64,000 nt of DNA from Rhizobium sp. NXC14 (GCF_002117485.1 NZ_CP021030.1:4001001-4065000), one strand, 5' to 3'. Shown: positions 45,583-54,804, counted from the stretch's first letter. Program-made: numbers and translations. The notes: a model not told the origin generated them from the sequence alone.

Positions 45583-47751
45583 TCACAGCGTACAAGACAC
45601 GCAGCCCTGCACTTCGGTCCCCGACAGCGCCATCTGGCGAAGGCGGATGTAGTAGATCGTCTTGATGCCCTTCTTCCAGGCGTAAATCTGCGCCCTATTG
45701 ATGTCGCGCGTCGTCGCCGTATCACGGAAGAACAGGGTCAGCGACAGGCCTTGGTCGACATGCTGGGTCGCTGCCGCATAGGTGTCGATGATCTTCTCCG
45801 GCCCGATCTCGTAGGCGTCCTGATAGTAGTCGAGATTGTCATTGGTCATGAACGGCGCCGGATAATAGACGCGGCCGATCTTTCCTTCCTTGCGGATCTC
45901 GATCTTCGAGACGATCGGATGGATCGAGGAAGTCGAGTGGTTGATATAGGAGATCGAGCCCGTCGGCGGCACCGCCTGCAGGTTCTGGTTATAGAGGCCT
46001 GAGGCCATCACCGCCTTTTTCAGCGCCACCCAGTCTTGCTGTGTCGGAATATGGATGCCCGATTTGTCGAACAACGCCTGCACCTTTTCGGTCACCGGCT
46101 TCCATTCCTGCTCGGTATATTTGTCGAAATAGTCGCCTAAAGCGTATTTCGAATTCTCGAACCCCTTGAAGCTCACACCACGCTCGACCGCCAGACGATT
46201 GGAGGCACGCAGCGCGTGATAGGTCACCGCATAGAAATAGATGTTGGTGAAATCGACGCCTTCCTCAGAGCCATAGAAGATGCGTTCGCGGGCGAGGTAT
46301 CCGTGCAGGTTCATCTGCCCGAGGCCGATCGCATGGCTCTCGTCATTGCCTTTCTCGATCGAAGGAACCGAGGAGATATGGCTCATATCGGACACCGCTG
46401 TCAGCGCCCGGATCGAGGTCTCGATCGTCTTGCCGAAGTCGGTCGAATCCATCGCCGCAGCAATGTTCAGCGAACCGAGATTGCAGGAAATATCCTTGCC
46501 GAGATGCTTGTAGGAAAGATCGTCATAATAGTCGCTCGCCTCGCTCACCTGCAGGATCTCCGAGCAGAGGTTGCTCATGGAGATGCGCCCGGCAATCGGG
46601 TTCGAGCGGTTCACCGTGTCCTCGAACATGATGTAAGGGTAGCCGCTTTCGAACTGGATTTCGGCGATGACCTGGAAGAATTCGCGCGCCTTGATCTTCT
46701 TCTTCGAGATGCGGGCGTCCGCCACCATTTCCCGGTACTTCTCCGTCACCGAAATCTCGGTGAAAGGCACGCCGTAGACCCGTTCCACGTCGTAGGGCGA
46801 GAACAGGTACATGTCCTCATTGTTCTTGGCGAGTTCGAAGGTGATGTCGGGCACGACAACGCCGAGCGACAGCGTCTTGATGCGGATTTTCTCATCGGCG
46901 TTTTCACGCTTGGTGTCGAGAAAGCGCATGATATCGGGATGATGGGCGTTCAGATAAACCGCACCCGCCCCCTGCCGCGCACCGAGCTGATTGGCATAGG
47001 AGAAGCTGTCTTCCAGGAGCTTCATGACGGGGATGATGCCGGAGGACTGGTTTTCGATCTGCTTGATCGGCGCGCCCGCCTCGCGGATATTGGTCAGCGA
47101 CAGGGCCACGCCGCCGCCGCGTTTCGACAACTGCAGCGCCGAATTGATCGACCGGCCGATCGATTCCATGTTGTCCTCGACGCGCAGCAGGAAACAGGAA
47201 ACGAGTTCGCCGCGCTGCTTCTTGCCGGCATTGAGGAAGGTGGGCGTTGCCGGCTGGAAGCGGCCGGAAATGATCTCGTCGACTATGTCGCGAGCAAGGG
47301 CCTCATCGCCGCGCGCCAAAGCCAGCGCCACCATGCAGATGCGGTCTTCGTAGCGCTCGAGATAGCGCTTTCCGTCGAAGGTCTTCAGCGTATAGCTGGT
47401 GTAATATTTGAAAGCCCCGAGGAAGGTAGGAAACCGGAATTTCCTGGCATAGGCCTGATCGAACAGGTCGCGGACGAAATTGAAGGAATACTGGTCGAGA
47501 ACCTCCTGCTCGTAATAGCCCTCCGTGACGAGGTAATCGAGCTTTTCCCGAAGATTGTGAAAGAACACGGTGTTCTGGTTCACATGCTGCAGGAAATATT
47601 GCTTGGCCGCCATGCGATCCTTGTTGAGCTGGATCTTTCCCTCGTCGTCGTAGAGGTTGAGCATCGCGTTCAGTGCATGATAGTCGAGTGTTTCGGCCGC
47701 TTTCAGCGGTTTTGCGCCCGCGTCCCGCGTCAGATTTGTTCCCGTGTCCAA
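45583..47751 (-). CDS. nrdE: Class Ib ribonucleoside-diphosphate reductase large subunit
   Basis: 722 residues. It reduces ribonucleotides using redox-active cysteines: Cys in [17 protein letters not shown], Cys in [21 protein letters not shown], and the C-terminal pair GCVSCTL that accepts electrons from NrdH. No full ATP-cone is visible, as expected for NrdE. The natural start appears to be TTG at 47751 ([12 protein letters not shown]), overlapping nrdI by about 22 bases. The frame to 47835 adds residues not seen in the family, and the next ATG would remove a conserved segment. It makes dNTP precursors with NrdF. Confidence 0.93.
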   Translation of the reverse strand: MDTGTNLTRDAGAKPLKAAETLDYHALNAMLNLYDDEGKIQLNKDRMAAKQYFLQHVNQNTVFFHNLREKLDYLVTEGYYEQEVLDQYSFNFVRDLFDQAYARKFRFPTFLGAFKYYTSYTLKTFDGKRYLERYEDRICMVALALARGDEALARDIVDEIISGRFQPATPTFLNAGKKQRGELVSCFLLRVEDNMESIGRSINSALQLSKRGGGVALSLTNIREAGAPIKQIENQSSGIIPVMKLLEDSFSYANQLGARQGAGAVYLNAHHPDIMRFLDTKRENADEKIRIKTLSLGVVVPDITFELAKNNEDMYLFSPYDVERVYGVPFTEISVTEKYREMVADARISKKKIKAREFFQVIAEIQFESGYPYIMFEDTVNRSNPIAGRISMSNLCSEILQVSEASDYYDDLSYKHLGKDISCNLGSLNIAAAMDSTDFGKTIETSIRALTAVSDMSHISSVPSIEKGNDESHAIGLGQMNLHGYLARERIFYGSEEGVDFTNIYFYAVTYHALRASNRLAVERGVSFKGFENSKYALGDYFDKYTEQEWKPVTEKVQALFDKSGIHIPTQQDWVALKKAVMASGLYNQNLQAVPPTGSISYINHSTSSIHPIVSKIEIRKEGKIGRVYYPAPFMTNDNLDYYQDAYEIGPEKIIDTYAAATQHVDQGLSLTLFFRDTATTRDINRAQIYAWKKGIKTIYYIRLRQMALSGTEVQGCVSCTL

Positions 47752-48131
47752 AATCGTCCCATCCCGTCTTTGACATTGGCGATATCCTCGGCAGTTCCCA
47801 GGAGCTCGAACCTGTAGAGGTACGGCACCTGGCACTTCTTCGAGATGACATCGCCGGCGATTCCATAGGTCTCGCCGAAATTGCTGTTGCCCGCAGCAAT
47901 CACGCCGCGGATGTTGGAGCGGTTTTCCGCCTCGTTGAGGAAGCGGATCACCTGCTTGGGCACGGCCCCTTTACCGCCGTTTCCGCAATAAGTAGGCGAG
48001 ATCAGCACATAGGGTTCGCGAATGTGGATGGCCTCAGCGCCGAGGGGGATGCGCGCCGCGCGCAATCCCAGCTTCTCGACGAAACGATGGGTGTTCCCGG
48101 ATCGGCTGGAATAATAGACGATCAGCCCCAC
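47730..48131 (-). CDS. nrdI: Flavodoxin-like NrdI
   Basis: 133 residues. The FMN phosphate loop [15 protein letters not shown] is at the N-terminus. The NrdI-specific stretch [25 protein letters not shown] and [14 protein letters not shown] follow. The reduced flavoprotein supplies the oxidant that assembles the manganese-tyrosyl cofactor of NrdF. It is second in nrdHIEF, 13 bases after nrdH, and its 3' end overlaps the nrdE start. Confidence 0.95.
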   Translation of the reverse strand: MGLIVYYSSRSGNTHRFVEKLGLRAARIPLGAEAIHIREPYVLISPTYCGNGGKGAVPKQVIRFLNEAENRSNIRGVIAAGNSNFGETYGIAGDVISKKCQVPYLYRFELLGTAEDIANVKDGMGRFWTREQI

Positions 48132-48144
48132 CGCTTTTCTCCGG

Positions 48145-48369
48145 TCAGGAGAGCGCGCTGATCATGTCGGGGCGGAAGCCCGCCCAATGCTGCTCGCCGG
48201 CAACGACGACCGGAACCTGCATGTAGCCCATGCCACGCACGCGATCGAGCGCTTCGGCATCCTCGGAAATATCGACGATCTCATAATCCACGCCCAGGCG
48301 ATCGAGGGCGCGGTAAGTGGCCGTGCATTGGACACAGGCCGGCTTGCTGTAAACGGTAACGCTCATCAT
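48145..48369 (-). CDS. nrdH: Glutaredoxin-like NrdH electron donor
   Basis: 74 residues, thioredoxin fold. Active site CVQC is in [20 protein letters not shown]. The [20 protein letters not shown] region is typical of NrdH, which reduces NrdE using thioredoxin reductase. Two adjacent ATGs (48369 and 48366) are possible; GAGGAAC precedes both. It is first gene of nrdHIEF. About 270 bases of leader separate it from an upstream cobalamin riboswitch, and no other gene lies between. Confidence 0.95.
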   Translation of the reverse strand: MMSVTVYSKPACVQCTATYRALDRLGVDYEIVDISEDAEALDRVRGMGYMQVPVVVAGEQHWAGFRPDMISALS

Positions 48370-48640
48370 GTTCCTCGTGAAGTCAATGAATTCAGGACGC
48401 AGGACTGGGATCGGGCGCCATGCGGCGTCCGGGGAAATGCTTGATAGTGATCTGGCAAGGTTGGCGCTTTAAACGCCTGACTTGGTCCCTCGCAGGATGT
48501 GCGCGGGCGCCGGCCTTGATGCTCTCGACATGACTTCAAACCCCGAAGTGCTCATGCGGTCGTTCGGGGCAGCGCAACAGGCGCGGATCATTCCGCTGCA
48601 TGCACGCGACCTTCCGGACACCCCGCCGGTGGACGTTTCA

Positions 48641-48835
48641 TTCAAGGCAGGTCTCCTGGCTCACGGGTCGAAGCACCTGCCCAGCCTTCCCGAGGTATCA
48701 TGCCCCAGTGACCCGAAATCGGACAGTTGCTCTCCGCTCACAGTTGCGGGGGCAGCTCCGGCCTTGCCCCACCCTCATGGCGAGACGCACCGTATTCCCG
48801 TCTTAGCCCACGATCCTCACGAATCGAAGGAACCT
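48641..48835 (-). ncRNA. Cobalamin (B12) riboswitch upstream of nrdHIEF
   Basis: On the minus strand all conserved blocks occur in order. GGGAATACGGTGCG is at about 48800. GGAGCTGCCCCCGCAACTGT (around 48760-48741) and GTCACTGG (about 48710) follow. The B12 box AGCCAGGAGACCTGCC is at 48661-48646. The outer stem closes near 48830/48645. Orientation and the absence of any other gene point to nrdH, 270 bases downstream, as the target. Adenosylcobalamin binding should reduce class Ib reductase expression. The 48370-48640 stretch is untranslated leader that presumably contains the expression platform. Confidence 0.95.
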
Positions 48836-48838
48836 TGA

Positions 48839-48875
48839 ACACTAGATATAGTACGCGAATCGAAATTCACGTCAA
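48839..48875 (-). promoter_or_regulatory. nrdHIEF promoter with NrdR-like box
   Basis: Minus-strand -35 TTGACG (48875-48870), 16-base spacer, and -10-like TACTAT (48853-48848). Transcription would begin just before the cobalamin riboswitch. The -10 lies inside GTACTATATCTAGTGT (48854-48839), which matches 13 of 16 positions of the palindromic NrdR consensus ACACTATATATAGTGT. Only one box is seen; NrdR usually uses two about three helical turns apart. Confidence 0.55.
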
Positions 48876-49061
48876 CGGATGGTTTGTGCGTTGCGTTACG
48901 GCAGGTTTGAAATTACTGCGTTCCTGTGAAAAACATGGATAATGAAGGCTTAAACAAAACGAACTGTGGAGAAGGCCTGAACGACGAGAGCCGGCCTGTA
49001 GCCGGCTCTGCGGTTTTCGATTCCGGATCGGCCCTAATCGGCGCTCCGAAGAGGAAAGGAT
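48876..49061. other. Gap with one strong hairpin, no gene recognised
   Basis: AT-rich stretch upstream of the nrd promoter. It ends with a perfect 9-base stem AGAGCCGGC / GCCGGCTCT (48987-49009) followed on the plus strand by gcggtttt. It lies 53 bases past the zntA stop codon. The T-run is on the plus strand, so it would terminate plus-strand RNA better than zntA mRNA. No coding frame is convincing. Confidence 0.45.
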
Positions 49062-51299
49062 TTATTCCTCTACGCGGAGCAGCCTGAGCGCGTTGATCGT
49101 AACCAGCACGGTGGCTCCGGTATCGGCGAGAATCGCCGGCCAGAGCCCGGTGATCCCGATGATCGTGGTCACCAGGAAGACAGCCTTCAGCCCGAGTGCA
49201 ATGGTGATATTCTCGAGGATATTGCGCATCGTCCGCTGCGAAAGCGCGATCATTCGCGCCACGTCGCCAACGCGCCCGTGCAGCACGGCGGCATCGGCCG
49301 TCTCCAGCGCCACATCGGTGCCGCCGCCCATGGCGATACCGATGTCGGCGGCGGCGAGCGCCGGCGCGTCGTTGATGCCGTCGCCGACCTTGGCGACTAT
49401 GAAGCCCTTGCGCTTCAATTCGCCGACGACCCGCTGCTTGTCCTCGGGCATCATCTCGCCCCGCCAGTCGATGCCGAGCATGCCGGCGACGGCTGCCGCC
49501 GTCCGCTTGTTGTCGCCGGTCAGCATCATCGCCTTGACCCCGGCCGATTTGAGCGCCGAGAGCCCGGCCCCGGCGTCCTCACGCGGCTCGTCGCGCATTG
49601 CGATCAGACCAGCCGCAACGCCATTGACGAGCAGCACCGACACACTCTTGCCCTCGTCGTTGAGCTTCGCAATACGCGCCTCCTGCTCCGCGTTGAGCGC
49701 CCCACGCTCGCGGGCGGCGGGCGGCGACAAGAGATCAACTGCCTCGCCGCCGATTTTGCCGGTGACACCCTTGCCCGGCAGCGCTTCCAGCTCGAAGGCG
49801 GGTGGCACGGGCACGCTGTCCGCCTTGGCGCGGTGGAGAATCGCCTGTGCCAGGGGATGGCTGGAGCCCTGCTCGAGCACCGCCGCGCGCGACATGAGCT
49901 GCGCCTCACCCAATCCAAAGGAAAGGATGTCGGTCACCCGAGGCTTGCCTTCCGTCAGCGTGCCCGTCTTGTCGAAGGCGACCATCGTCACCTTGCCGAG
50001 CGTCTCCAGGACCGCACCGCCCTTCATCAGCAGCCCGCGCCTCGCGCCCGCCGACAGCGAAGCCGCGATCGCCGCCGGCGTCGAGATGACGAGGGCGCAA
50101 GGGCAGCCGATCAGCAGGATGGCAAGACCCTTGTAGATCCACTCACTCCACGCGCCGCCGAAGAACAGCGGCGGAACGACCGCGACCAGCGCGGCAATGA
50201 CGACCACACCCGGCGTGTAGTAGCGCGAAAACCGCTCGATGAAGCGCTCCGTCGGCGCCTTCGATTCCTGCGCTTCTTCCACCAGCTTGACGACGCGGGC
50301 GATTGTATTGTCGGCAGCAGCCGCCGTGACGCGAACCCTCAGCACCGCATCGCCATTGACCGTACCGGCATAGACCACGGCGTCGACGCCCTTGCTCGCC
50401 GGCGTGCTCTCGCCCGTCACCGGAGCCTCGTCGATCGCGCTCTCGCCTGATACGATGACGCCGTCGGCAGAGATGCGATCGCCGGGGCGAACCATGATAA
50501 CCGTGCCGACGGCAAGGCTTTCAGCCGGCACCTCCCGCATCTGCCCATTGTCTTCGAGCAGCGCAGTCTTCGGCACCAGGGCCGTCAGCGACTGTATGCT
50601 TTCACGCGCCTTGCCCGCCGCCACGCCTTCGAGCAACTCGCCGACGAGAAACAGGAATACGACCGTTGCCGCTTCCTCGCCGGCATTGATGATAACAGCG
50701 CCGACGGCGGCGATCGTCATCAGCATCTCGATCGAGAACGGCGTGCCGGAGAATGCCGCCATGACAGCGCGCCGCGCGATCGGAGCCAGACCGACCAGCA
50801 TGGCGACGATGAAGGCGTAGGACGCGACCGCCGGCACCAGATGGCCGACGGCATAGGCGGCAACGAGCGCCGCACCCGAAAAAATGGTCAGCCGGCCCTT
50901 CCTGCTCCGCCACCAGGGACCGGTCATCGGTGCATCGTCGTGCCCATGCGAGCCTTCGATTTCCTTCTCGTCATGGGCATGGTCGTGATCATGCCCGGCA
51001 TGGTCGTGATCTCCATGGCCATGAGCGGCATGATCGTGATGATGGTGCCGGCGGTCTTCATGCCCAGGCGTCGTATTTCCGGTCAAGGGCGAAACGGAAT
51101 AACCAAGGCCCGTCACCTTCTTCTCGACCGCCTTGAGATCGCTGCTGCCGTCATGCCGGATGGTCATGGTGCCTGTCACCACCGAGACTGAGACATCGGC
51201 AACGCCTGCTATGCGCCTGACTGCGATATCGATTTTGCTCGCGCAGGCGGCGCAATCCATGCCGCCGACCTTGTATCGTGTCTCGCTCGTCTCAGTCAT
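49062..51299 (-). CDS. zntA: P1B-type heavy-metal (Zn/Cd/Pb) exporting ATPase
   Basis: 745 residues. The N-terminal heavy-metal-associated domain has GMDCAACASKID (residues about 15-26). A His/Asp-rich linker follows at about 88-137, with over 15 His that probably bind zinc. Eight spans are expected, including the CPC motif in IGCPCALVIS. The phosphorylation site is AFDKTGTLTEGKPR and the hinge is MLTGDNKRTAAAVA ... VGDGINDAPALAAADIG. CPC plus the His linker favours Zn/Cd/Pb over Cu. It is divergent from a MerR regulator with a shared palindromic promoter. The start is ATG 51299 (MTETSETRYK). Confidence 0.94.
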   Translation of the reverse strand: MTETSETRYKVGGMDCAACASKIDIAVRRIAGVADVSVSVVTGTMTIRHDGSSDLKAVEKKVTGLGYSVSPLTGNTTPGHEDRRHHHHDHAAHGHGDHDHAGHDHDHAHDEKEIEGSHGHDDAPMTGPWWRSRKGRLTIFSGAALVAAYAVGHLVPAVASYAFIVAMLVGLAPIARRAVMAAFSGTPFSIEMLMTIAAVGAVIINAGEEAATVVFLFLVGELLEGVAAGKARESIQSLTALVPKTALLEDNGQMREVPAESLAVGTVIMVRPGDRISADGVIVSGESAIDEAPVTGESTPASKGVDAVVYAGTVNGDAVLRVRVTAAAADNTIARVVKLVEEAQESKAPTERFIERFSRYYTPGVVVIAALVAVVPPLFFGGAWSEWIYKGLAILLIGCPCALVISTPAAIAASLSAGARRGLLMKGGAVLETLGKVTMVAFDKTGTLTEGKPRVTDILSFGLGEAQLMSRAAVLEQGSSHPLAQAILHRAKADSVPVPPAFELEALPGKGVTGKIGGEAVDLLSPPAARERGALNAEQEARIAKLNDEGKSVSVLLVNGVAAGLIAMRDEPREDAGAGLSALKSAGVKAMMLTGDNKRTAAAVAGMLGIDWRGEMMPEDKQRVVGELKRKGFIVAKVGDGINDAPALAAADIGIAMGGGTDVALETADAAVLHGRVGDVARMIALSQRTMRNILENITIALGLKAVFLVTTIIGITGLWPAILADTGATVLVTINALRLLRVEE

Positions 51300-51329
51300 A
51301 TCCGCTTCCTTGTCAAACAGAAGCATCCC

Positions 51330-51360
51330 TCCTACATCCTCTAGCGACTAGAGGTGCAAG
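51330..51360. promoter_or_regulatory. MerR-type operator/promoter for zntA
   Basis: Perfect palindrome CCTCTAG-CGA-CTAGAGG (51338-51354) in the 70-base divergent gap. On the minus strand TTGCAC lies immediately before it and TAGGAG about 19 bases further on. This is the elongated spacer used by MerR/ZntR activators to untwist the promoter. Confidence 0.75.
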
Positions 51361-51369
51361 AGAAAAATC

Positions 51370-51792
51370 ATGAAAAAGATCACAATTGGCGAGGCGGCCC
51401 GCCGGAGCGGCGTCAAGGTGCCGACGGTGCGCTATTACGAGAGCATCGGCCTGCTTGCGGCCCCGAGCCGCAGCGAAGGCAACCAGCGATCCTTCGAACC
51501 TGCCGACATCAGCCGCCTCGCTTTCATCCGCCACGCGCGCGAGCTCGGTTTCGAGATCGAGGCAATCCGCACGCTGCTCACGCTGCAGGATGATCCGAAC
51601 CAGTCCTGCGCCTCGGCCGACGCCATCGCTAAGGCTCGCCTCGTTGAGGTTGAGCAGCGCATCCGCAGCCTGATGGCTTTGAAGGCCGAGCTGGAAATGA
51701 TGGTGGAGGGCTGCGGCCACGGCCGCGTCGACCAGTGCCGCGTCATCGAGATTCTCGCCGACCATGGTCAATGCACGCATTCTCACCATTGA
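51370..51792 (+). CDS. MerR-family metal-responsive regulator (ZntR/CadR-like)
   Basis: 140 residues. The N-terminal HTH is ITIGEAARRSGVKVPTVRYYESIGLLAAPSRSEGNQRSF, followed by a long dimerisation helix. Metal ligands are probably the Cys in NQSCASADA and the C-terminal EGCGHGRVDQCRVIEIL ... GQCTHSHH, a Cys/His set resembling zinc/cadmium/lead sensors. It lies divergent to the P-type ATPase, with the operator at 51338-51354. Expected to activate zntA when metal is in excess. Confidence 0.91.
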   Translation: MKKITIGEAARRSGVKVPTVRYYESIGLLAAPSRSEGNQRSFEPADISRLAFIRHARELGFEIEAIRTLLTLQDDPNQSCASADAIAKARLVEVEQRIRSLMALKAELEMMVEGCGHGRVDQCRVIEILADHGQCTHSHH

Positions 51793-51863
51793 CGAAACTG
51801 CACCCTTGCAGGTGAGCGGCGACCGCGCCAAAACTGCGCCGGAAGGAATCGGGCGAAGACATC

Positions 51864-53072
51864 ATGAGCCAGAAACGGATTGCGATCATCGGTGGCGGCC
51901 CCACGGGTCTTGCGGCTGCCGATCTGCTTTCGCTCTCCGGCCATGCTGTGGCGATCTACGACGCGATGCCGACCTTCGCCCGCAAGTTCCTGCTGGCCGG
52001 CAAGTCGGGCCTCAACATCACCCATTCCGAGGATTATGCCCGTTTCGTTACGCGCTTCGGAACGGCTTCAGCCCGTCTGCGTCCCGCTCTCGACGCCTTT
52101 ACTCCCGGTGATATCAGGGATTGGGCCGCAGGGCTCGGGACAGAAACTTTCGTCGGCTCGTCCGGCCGGGTTTTCCCCAAGGTGATGAAGGCTTCTCCTT
52201 TGCTGCGTGCCTGGCTCAAGCGGCTTGAAGAGCGGGGTGTTGCGTTGCGCACCCGCCATCGCTGGACCGGCCTTGTCGAAGACGGTTGCGTTTTCGAAAC
52301 GCCGGAAGGGCGTAGCATCGTCCATTGCGACGCCGCCCTGCTGGCGCTTGGCGGCGCAAGTTGGCCGCGCCTTGGCTCGGATGCCGCCTGGCTGCCCTGG
52401 TTGGCCGAGAGGGGCGTCGAGATCGCTGCTTTCCGGCCCGCCAATTGTGGCTTCGTCGTCGACTGGAGCGCCGGCTTCAGCGCGCGTTTCGCCGGCGAGC
52501 CCGTCAAGTCGGTCACCGCCACATCCGAAGCCGGCACCTTTCCCGGCGAGTTCGTCATCACCGGCAGCGGCATCGAAGGCAGCTTGGTCTACGCCCATGC
52601 GGCCAGCCTCCGCGACCGGCTGCTGCACCACGGCAGCGCTGCCCTGACGCTCGACCTCGCCCCAGGCCGGACGATCGAAAGGCTGGCGCGCGATCTGACG
52701 CGGCAGGACGCCAAGTCGAGCTTTTCAAACCGCCTGCGCAAGGGTGCCGGGCTTGAAGGCGTCAAGGCGGCATTGCTGCGCGAACTCGCGCCGGACCGCG
52801 ACCGAGCCGATCCCGAACGTCTCGCCGGCGTGATCAAGGCTCTGCCGGTGCCGGTTCTGGATACAAAGCCGATTGCCGAGGCGATCTCCTCTGCAGGTGG
52901 CATCCGCTGGACCAGCATCGACGAAGACTTCATGCTGAAGGCGCTGCCGGGCACCTTCGTCGCCGGTGAGATGCTCGACTGGGAGGCGCCGACCGGCGGC
53001 TATCTCCTTACCGCCTGCCTTGCGACCGGCAGGGCAGCCGCGCGCGGCATCGAGGCTTGGTTGCGGCGCTAG
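51864..53072 (+). CDS. FAD-dependent flavoprotein of the HI0933/BaiN family (TIGR03862 type)
   Basis: 402 residues. The dinucleotide-binding motif is IAIIGGGPTGLAAADLLSLSGHAVAIYDA. The signature KFLLAGKSGLNITHSED follows, and near the C-terminus comes GEMLDWEAPTGGYLLTACLATGRAAARG, which closes the FAD site. Many databases call the family aminoacetone-oxidase-like, but the physiological reaction is unknown. No signal peptide. It stands alone between merR and a convergent msrB. Confidence 0.88.
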   Translation: MSQKRIAIIGGGPTGLAAADLLSLSGHAVAIYDAMPTFARKFLLAGKSGLNITHSEDYARFVTRFGTASARLRPALDAFTPGDIRDWAAGLGTETFVGSSGRVFPKVMKASPLLRAWLKRLEERGVALRTRHRWTGLVEDGCVFETPEGRSIVHCDAALLALGGASWPRLGSDAAWLPWLAERGVEIAAFRPANCGFVVDWSAGFSARFAGEPVKSVTATSEAGTFPGEFVITGSGIEGSLVYAHAASLRDRLLHHGSAALTLDLAPGRTIERLARDLTRQDAKSSFSNRLRKGAGLEGVKAALLRELAPDRDRADPERLAGVIKALPVPVLDTKPIAEAISSAGGIRWTSIDEDFMLKALPGTFVAGEMLDWEAPTGGYLLTACLATGRAAARGIEAWLRR

Positions 53073-53102
53073 AACAGAATCGGGACAACAGCTGTTCCCC
53101 GA

Positions 53103-53588
53103 TCAGGCCGAGGCCGGATGAAACGTCAAGGCAAGACCGTTCATGCAGTAGCGAAGCCCGGCCGGTTTCGGGCCGTCATCAAAGACATGACCGAGATAGC
53201 CGCCGCAACGGCTGCAATGCACAGCGGTCCGCGTCATGCCTAAGCTGGTGTCGCGCTCCGTGCCGACGGCGTCTTTAAGAGGCGCCCAGAAGCTCGGCCA
53301 GCCGGTGCCGCTGTCGAATTTGGTCGCCGAGGAAAACAGATTCTGGTCGCAGCCGGCGCAGGCGAACTTGCCGTTCCGCTCCTCGTGCAGCAAGACGCTG
53401 GTGAAGGGAGACTCCGTCCCCGCCTGGCGCAGGACGGCATACTGATCCGGCGTCAGCAGCTTGCGCCATTCCGCCTCGCTGTGCGTCACCGCGAAGGTCT
53501 CGCCGGCGATCGCCTCACCGATCAGGCCCAAGCGAACTGCCATCGCTCCGAAAGCGGCGCCCATCAGCAACAATCGTCTGTTCAACAT
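53103..53588 (-). CDS. msrB: Exported peptide-methionine (R)-S-oxide reductase
   Basis: 161 residues. The N-terminal twin-arginine-like signal (MLNRRLLLMGAAFGAMAVRLGLIGEAIAG) suggests export to the periplasm. The zinc site is formed by CAGC in KFACAGCDQNLF and CSRC in VHCSRCGGYLGHVF. The catalytic Cys lies in LRYCMNGLALTF, and the substrate region is FDSGTGWPSFWAPL. It repairs methionine-R-sulfoxide. The open frame to 53918 runs through the divergent promoter and is rejected; the ATG at 53588 is right. It is divergent from the GAF-Fis regulator. Confidence 0.93.
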   Translation of the reverse strand: MLNRRLLLMGAAFGAMAVRLGLIGEAIAGETFAVTHSEAEWRKLLTPDQYAVLRQAGTESPFTSVLLHEERNGKFACAGCDQNLFSSATKFDSGTGWPSFWAPLKDAVGTERDTSLGMTRTAVHCSRCGGYLGHVFDDGPKPAGLRYCMNGLALTFHPASA

Positions 53589-53797
53589 GGTCAATTCTCC
53601 TCGCCGGCAAACTTCGTTTCTGCACAGAACTACGGACAGGAGCAGTCTTTTGTTACAACGAAGACGGCACGAACACCGAAATGTGAATTCAGTCCTTTCG
53701 TCGGGAAGAGTCGGGGATTGAGGACCGCCAAGTGCGGGCTGATTGCAAACCCGCGGCTTTTCCACCAGACTGCGCTGAATTTCGGTGGGAGGAGCCG

Positions 53798-54757
53798 ATG
53801 CACGAACACTCTGCACATGCCGAGCACGTCTACTCGTCGGCCCAACGCGACTCCGCCGCCGCCAGTTCTCCGGTGGTCGCCTCCTGGCGGCGGTGCATGA
53901 CGATGCACCAGCTCGCACCCGAGGACGAACGGGCGCCGCTGCGCCTGACCGACGAGGAGTTCCGGCGCGCCCGCGAGCAGTCCGGGCAGCTGATTGCCAG
54001 CGCGACGGAAGAGCTCGATCGTCTCTTCAGCACCGTCGGCAAGGCCGGCTGTTGCCTGCTTCTGACGGACAGGAACGGCATTGCGCTGGAGCGCCGCGGG
54101 GCTGCCGGCGACGACAAGGAATTTCACGAACTCGGCCTCTGGACCGGCTCAATCTGGACCGAGGCGAGCATCGGCACCAACGGCATCGGCACGGCGCTCG
54201 CCGATGAACGCGCCGTCGCCATTTTCCGCGATCAGCATTTCTTCTGCGCAAATACCATCCTCAGCTGCACGACGGCGCCGATCCGCGATCACCGTGGCCG
54301 GTTGGCCGCGGCGCTTGATATCTCTACCTGCCGCAACGACGTAAACGAGATGACCTTGGCGATCCTGACGCAGACCGTGCGCGATGCGGCCATGCGCATT
54401 GAACTCAATCTCTTTCGTTCGGCCTTTGCAGGCGCCCGTTTCCTGATGGTCCCGAGCCCCGCCAATTCCGCCGCCGCTCTGCTCGCTGTCGACCGGCACG
54501 ACCTCGTGCTCGGCGCAACCCGCGCCGCCCGCATCGCGCTGCAACTGGACGACAGGCGGATCGCCACCGGCATCCCTGCCGCCGATGCCCTGCATGAGGC
54601 TGGGGTCTCGCAGCAGGAGGAGATCATCGAAGCCGAGAAGGCAGCCTTGCTGCGCGCGCTGTCGCGCACTAGCGGTAACGTTTCGCAGGCAGCCGCAGCA
54701 CTGGGGATCAGTCGCGCCACTCTGCACCGAAAGATGAAGAAGTTCGACCTTCACTGA
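53798..54757 (+). CDS. GAF-Fis transcriptional regulator (AcoR-like, lacking the sigma-54 AAA+ domain)
   Basis: 319 residues from the ATG at 53798, which has GGGAGGAG upstream. An AcoR-type opening (VVASWRRCMTMHQLAPE) is followed by a GAF sensor region (CCLLLTDRNGIALERRG ... WTEASIGTNGIGTALADERAVAI). The C-terminal Fis HTH is EKAALLRALSRTSGNVSQAAAALGISRATLHRKMKK. The central AAA+ module with GAFTGA is absent, so it should act without sigma-54 ATPase activity. It immediately precedes aldehyde dehydrogenase and probably regulates it via the palindrome at 54805-54824. Confidence 0.9.
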   Translation: MHEHSAHAEHVYSSAQRDSAAASSPVVASWRRCMTMHQLAPEDERAPLRLTDEEFRRAREQSGQLIASATEELDRLFSTVGKAGCCLLLTDRNGIALERRGAAGDDKEFHELGLWTGSIWTEASIGTNGIGTALADERAVAIFRDQHFFCANTILSCTTAPIRDHRGRLAAALDISTCRNDVNEMTLAILTQTVRDAAMRIELNLFRSAFAGARFLMVPSPANSAAALLAVDRHDLVLGATRAARIALQLDDRRIATGIPAADALHEAGVSQQEEIIEAEKAALLRALSRTSGNVSQAAAALGISRATLHRKMKKFDLH

Positions 54758-54804
54758 GCACGTCCACGAAGGTTCCATCGACATGCGGTAATCACGACAC
54801 GATC

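Noticed and set aside
46216..47817. 533-codon plus-strand open frame antisense to nrdE
   Set aside because: Mirror of the conserved NrdE reading frame; no recognisable domain.
48482..48838. 118-codon plus-strand open frame upstream of nrdH
   Set aside because: Lies on the complement of the cobalamin riboswitch and nrd leader; no protein-like features.
51793..51863. Operon linkage of merR with the HI0933-type flavoprotein
   Set aside because: 71-base gap and unrelated functions; same-strand order alone is weak evidence.
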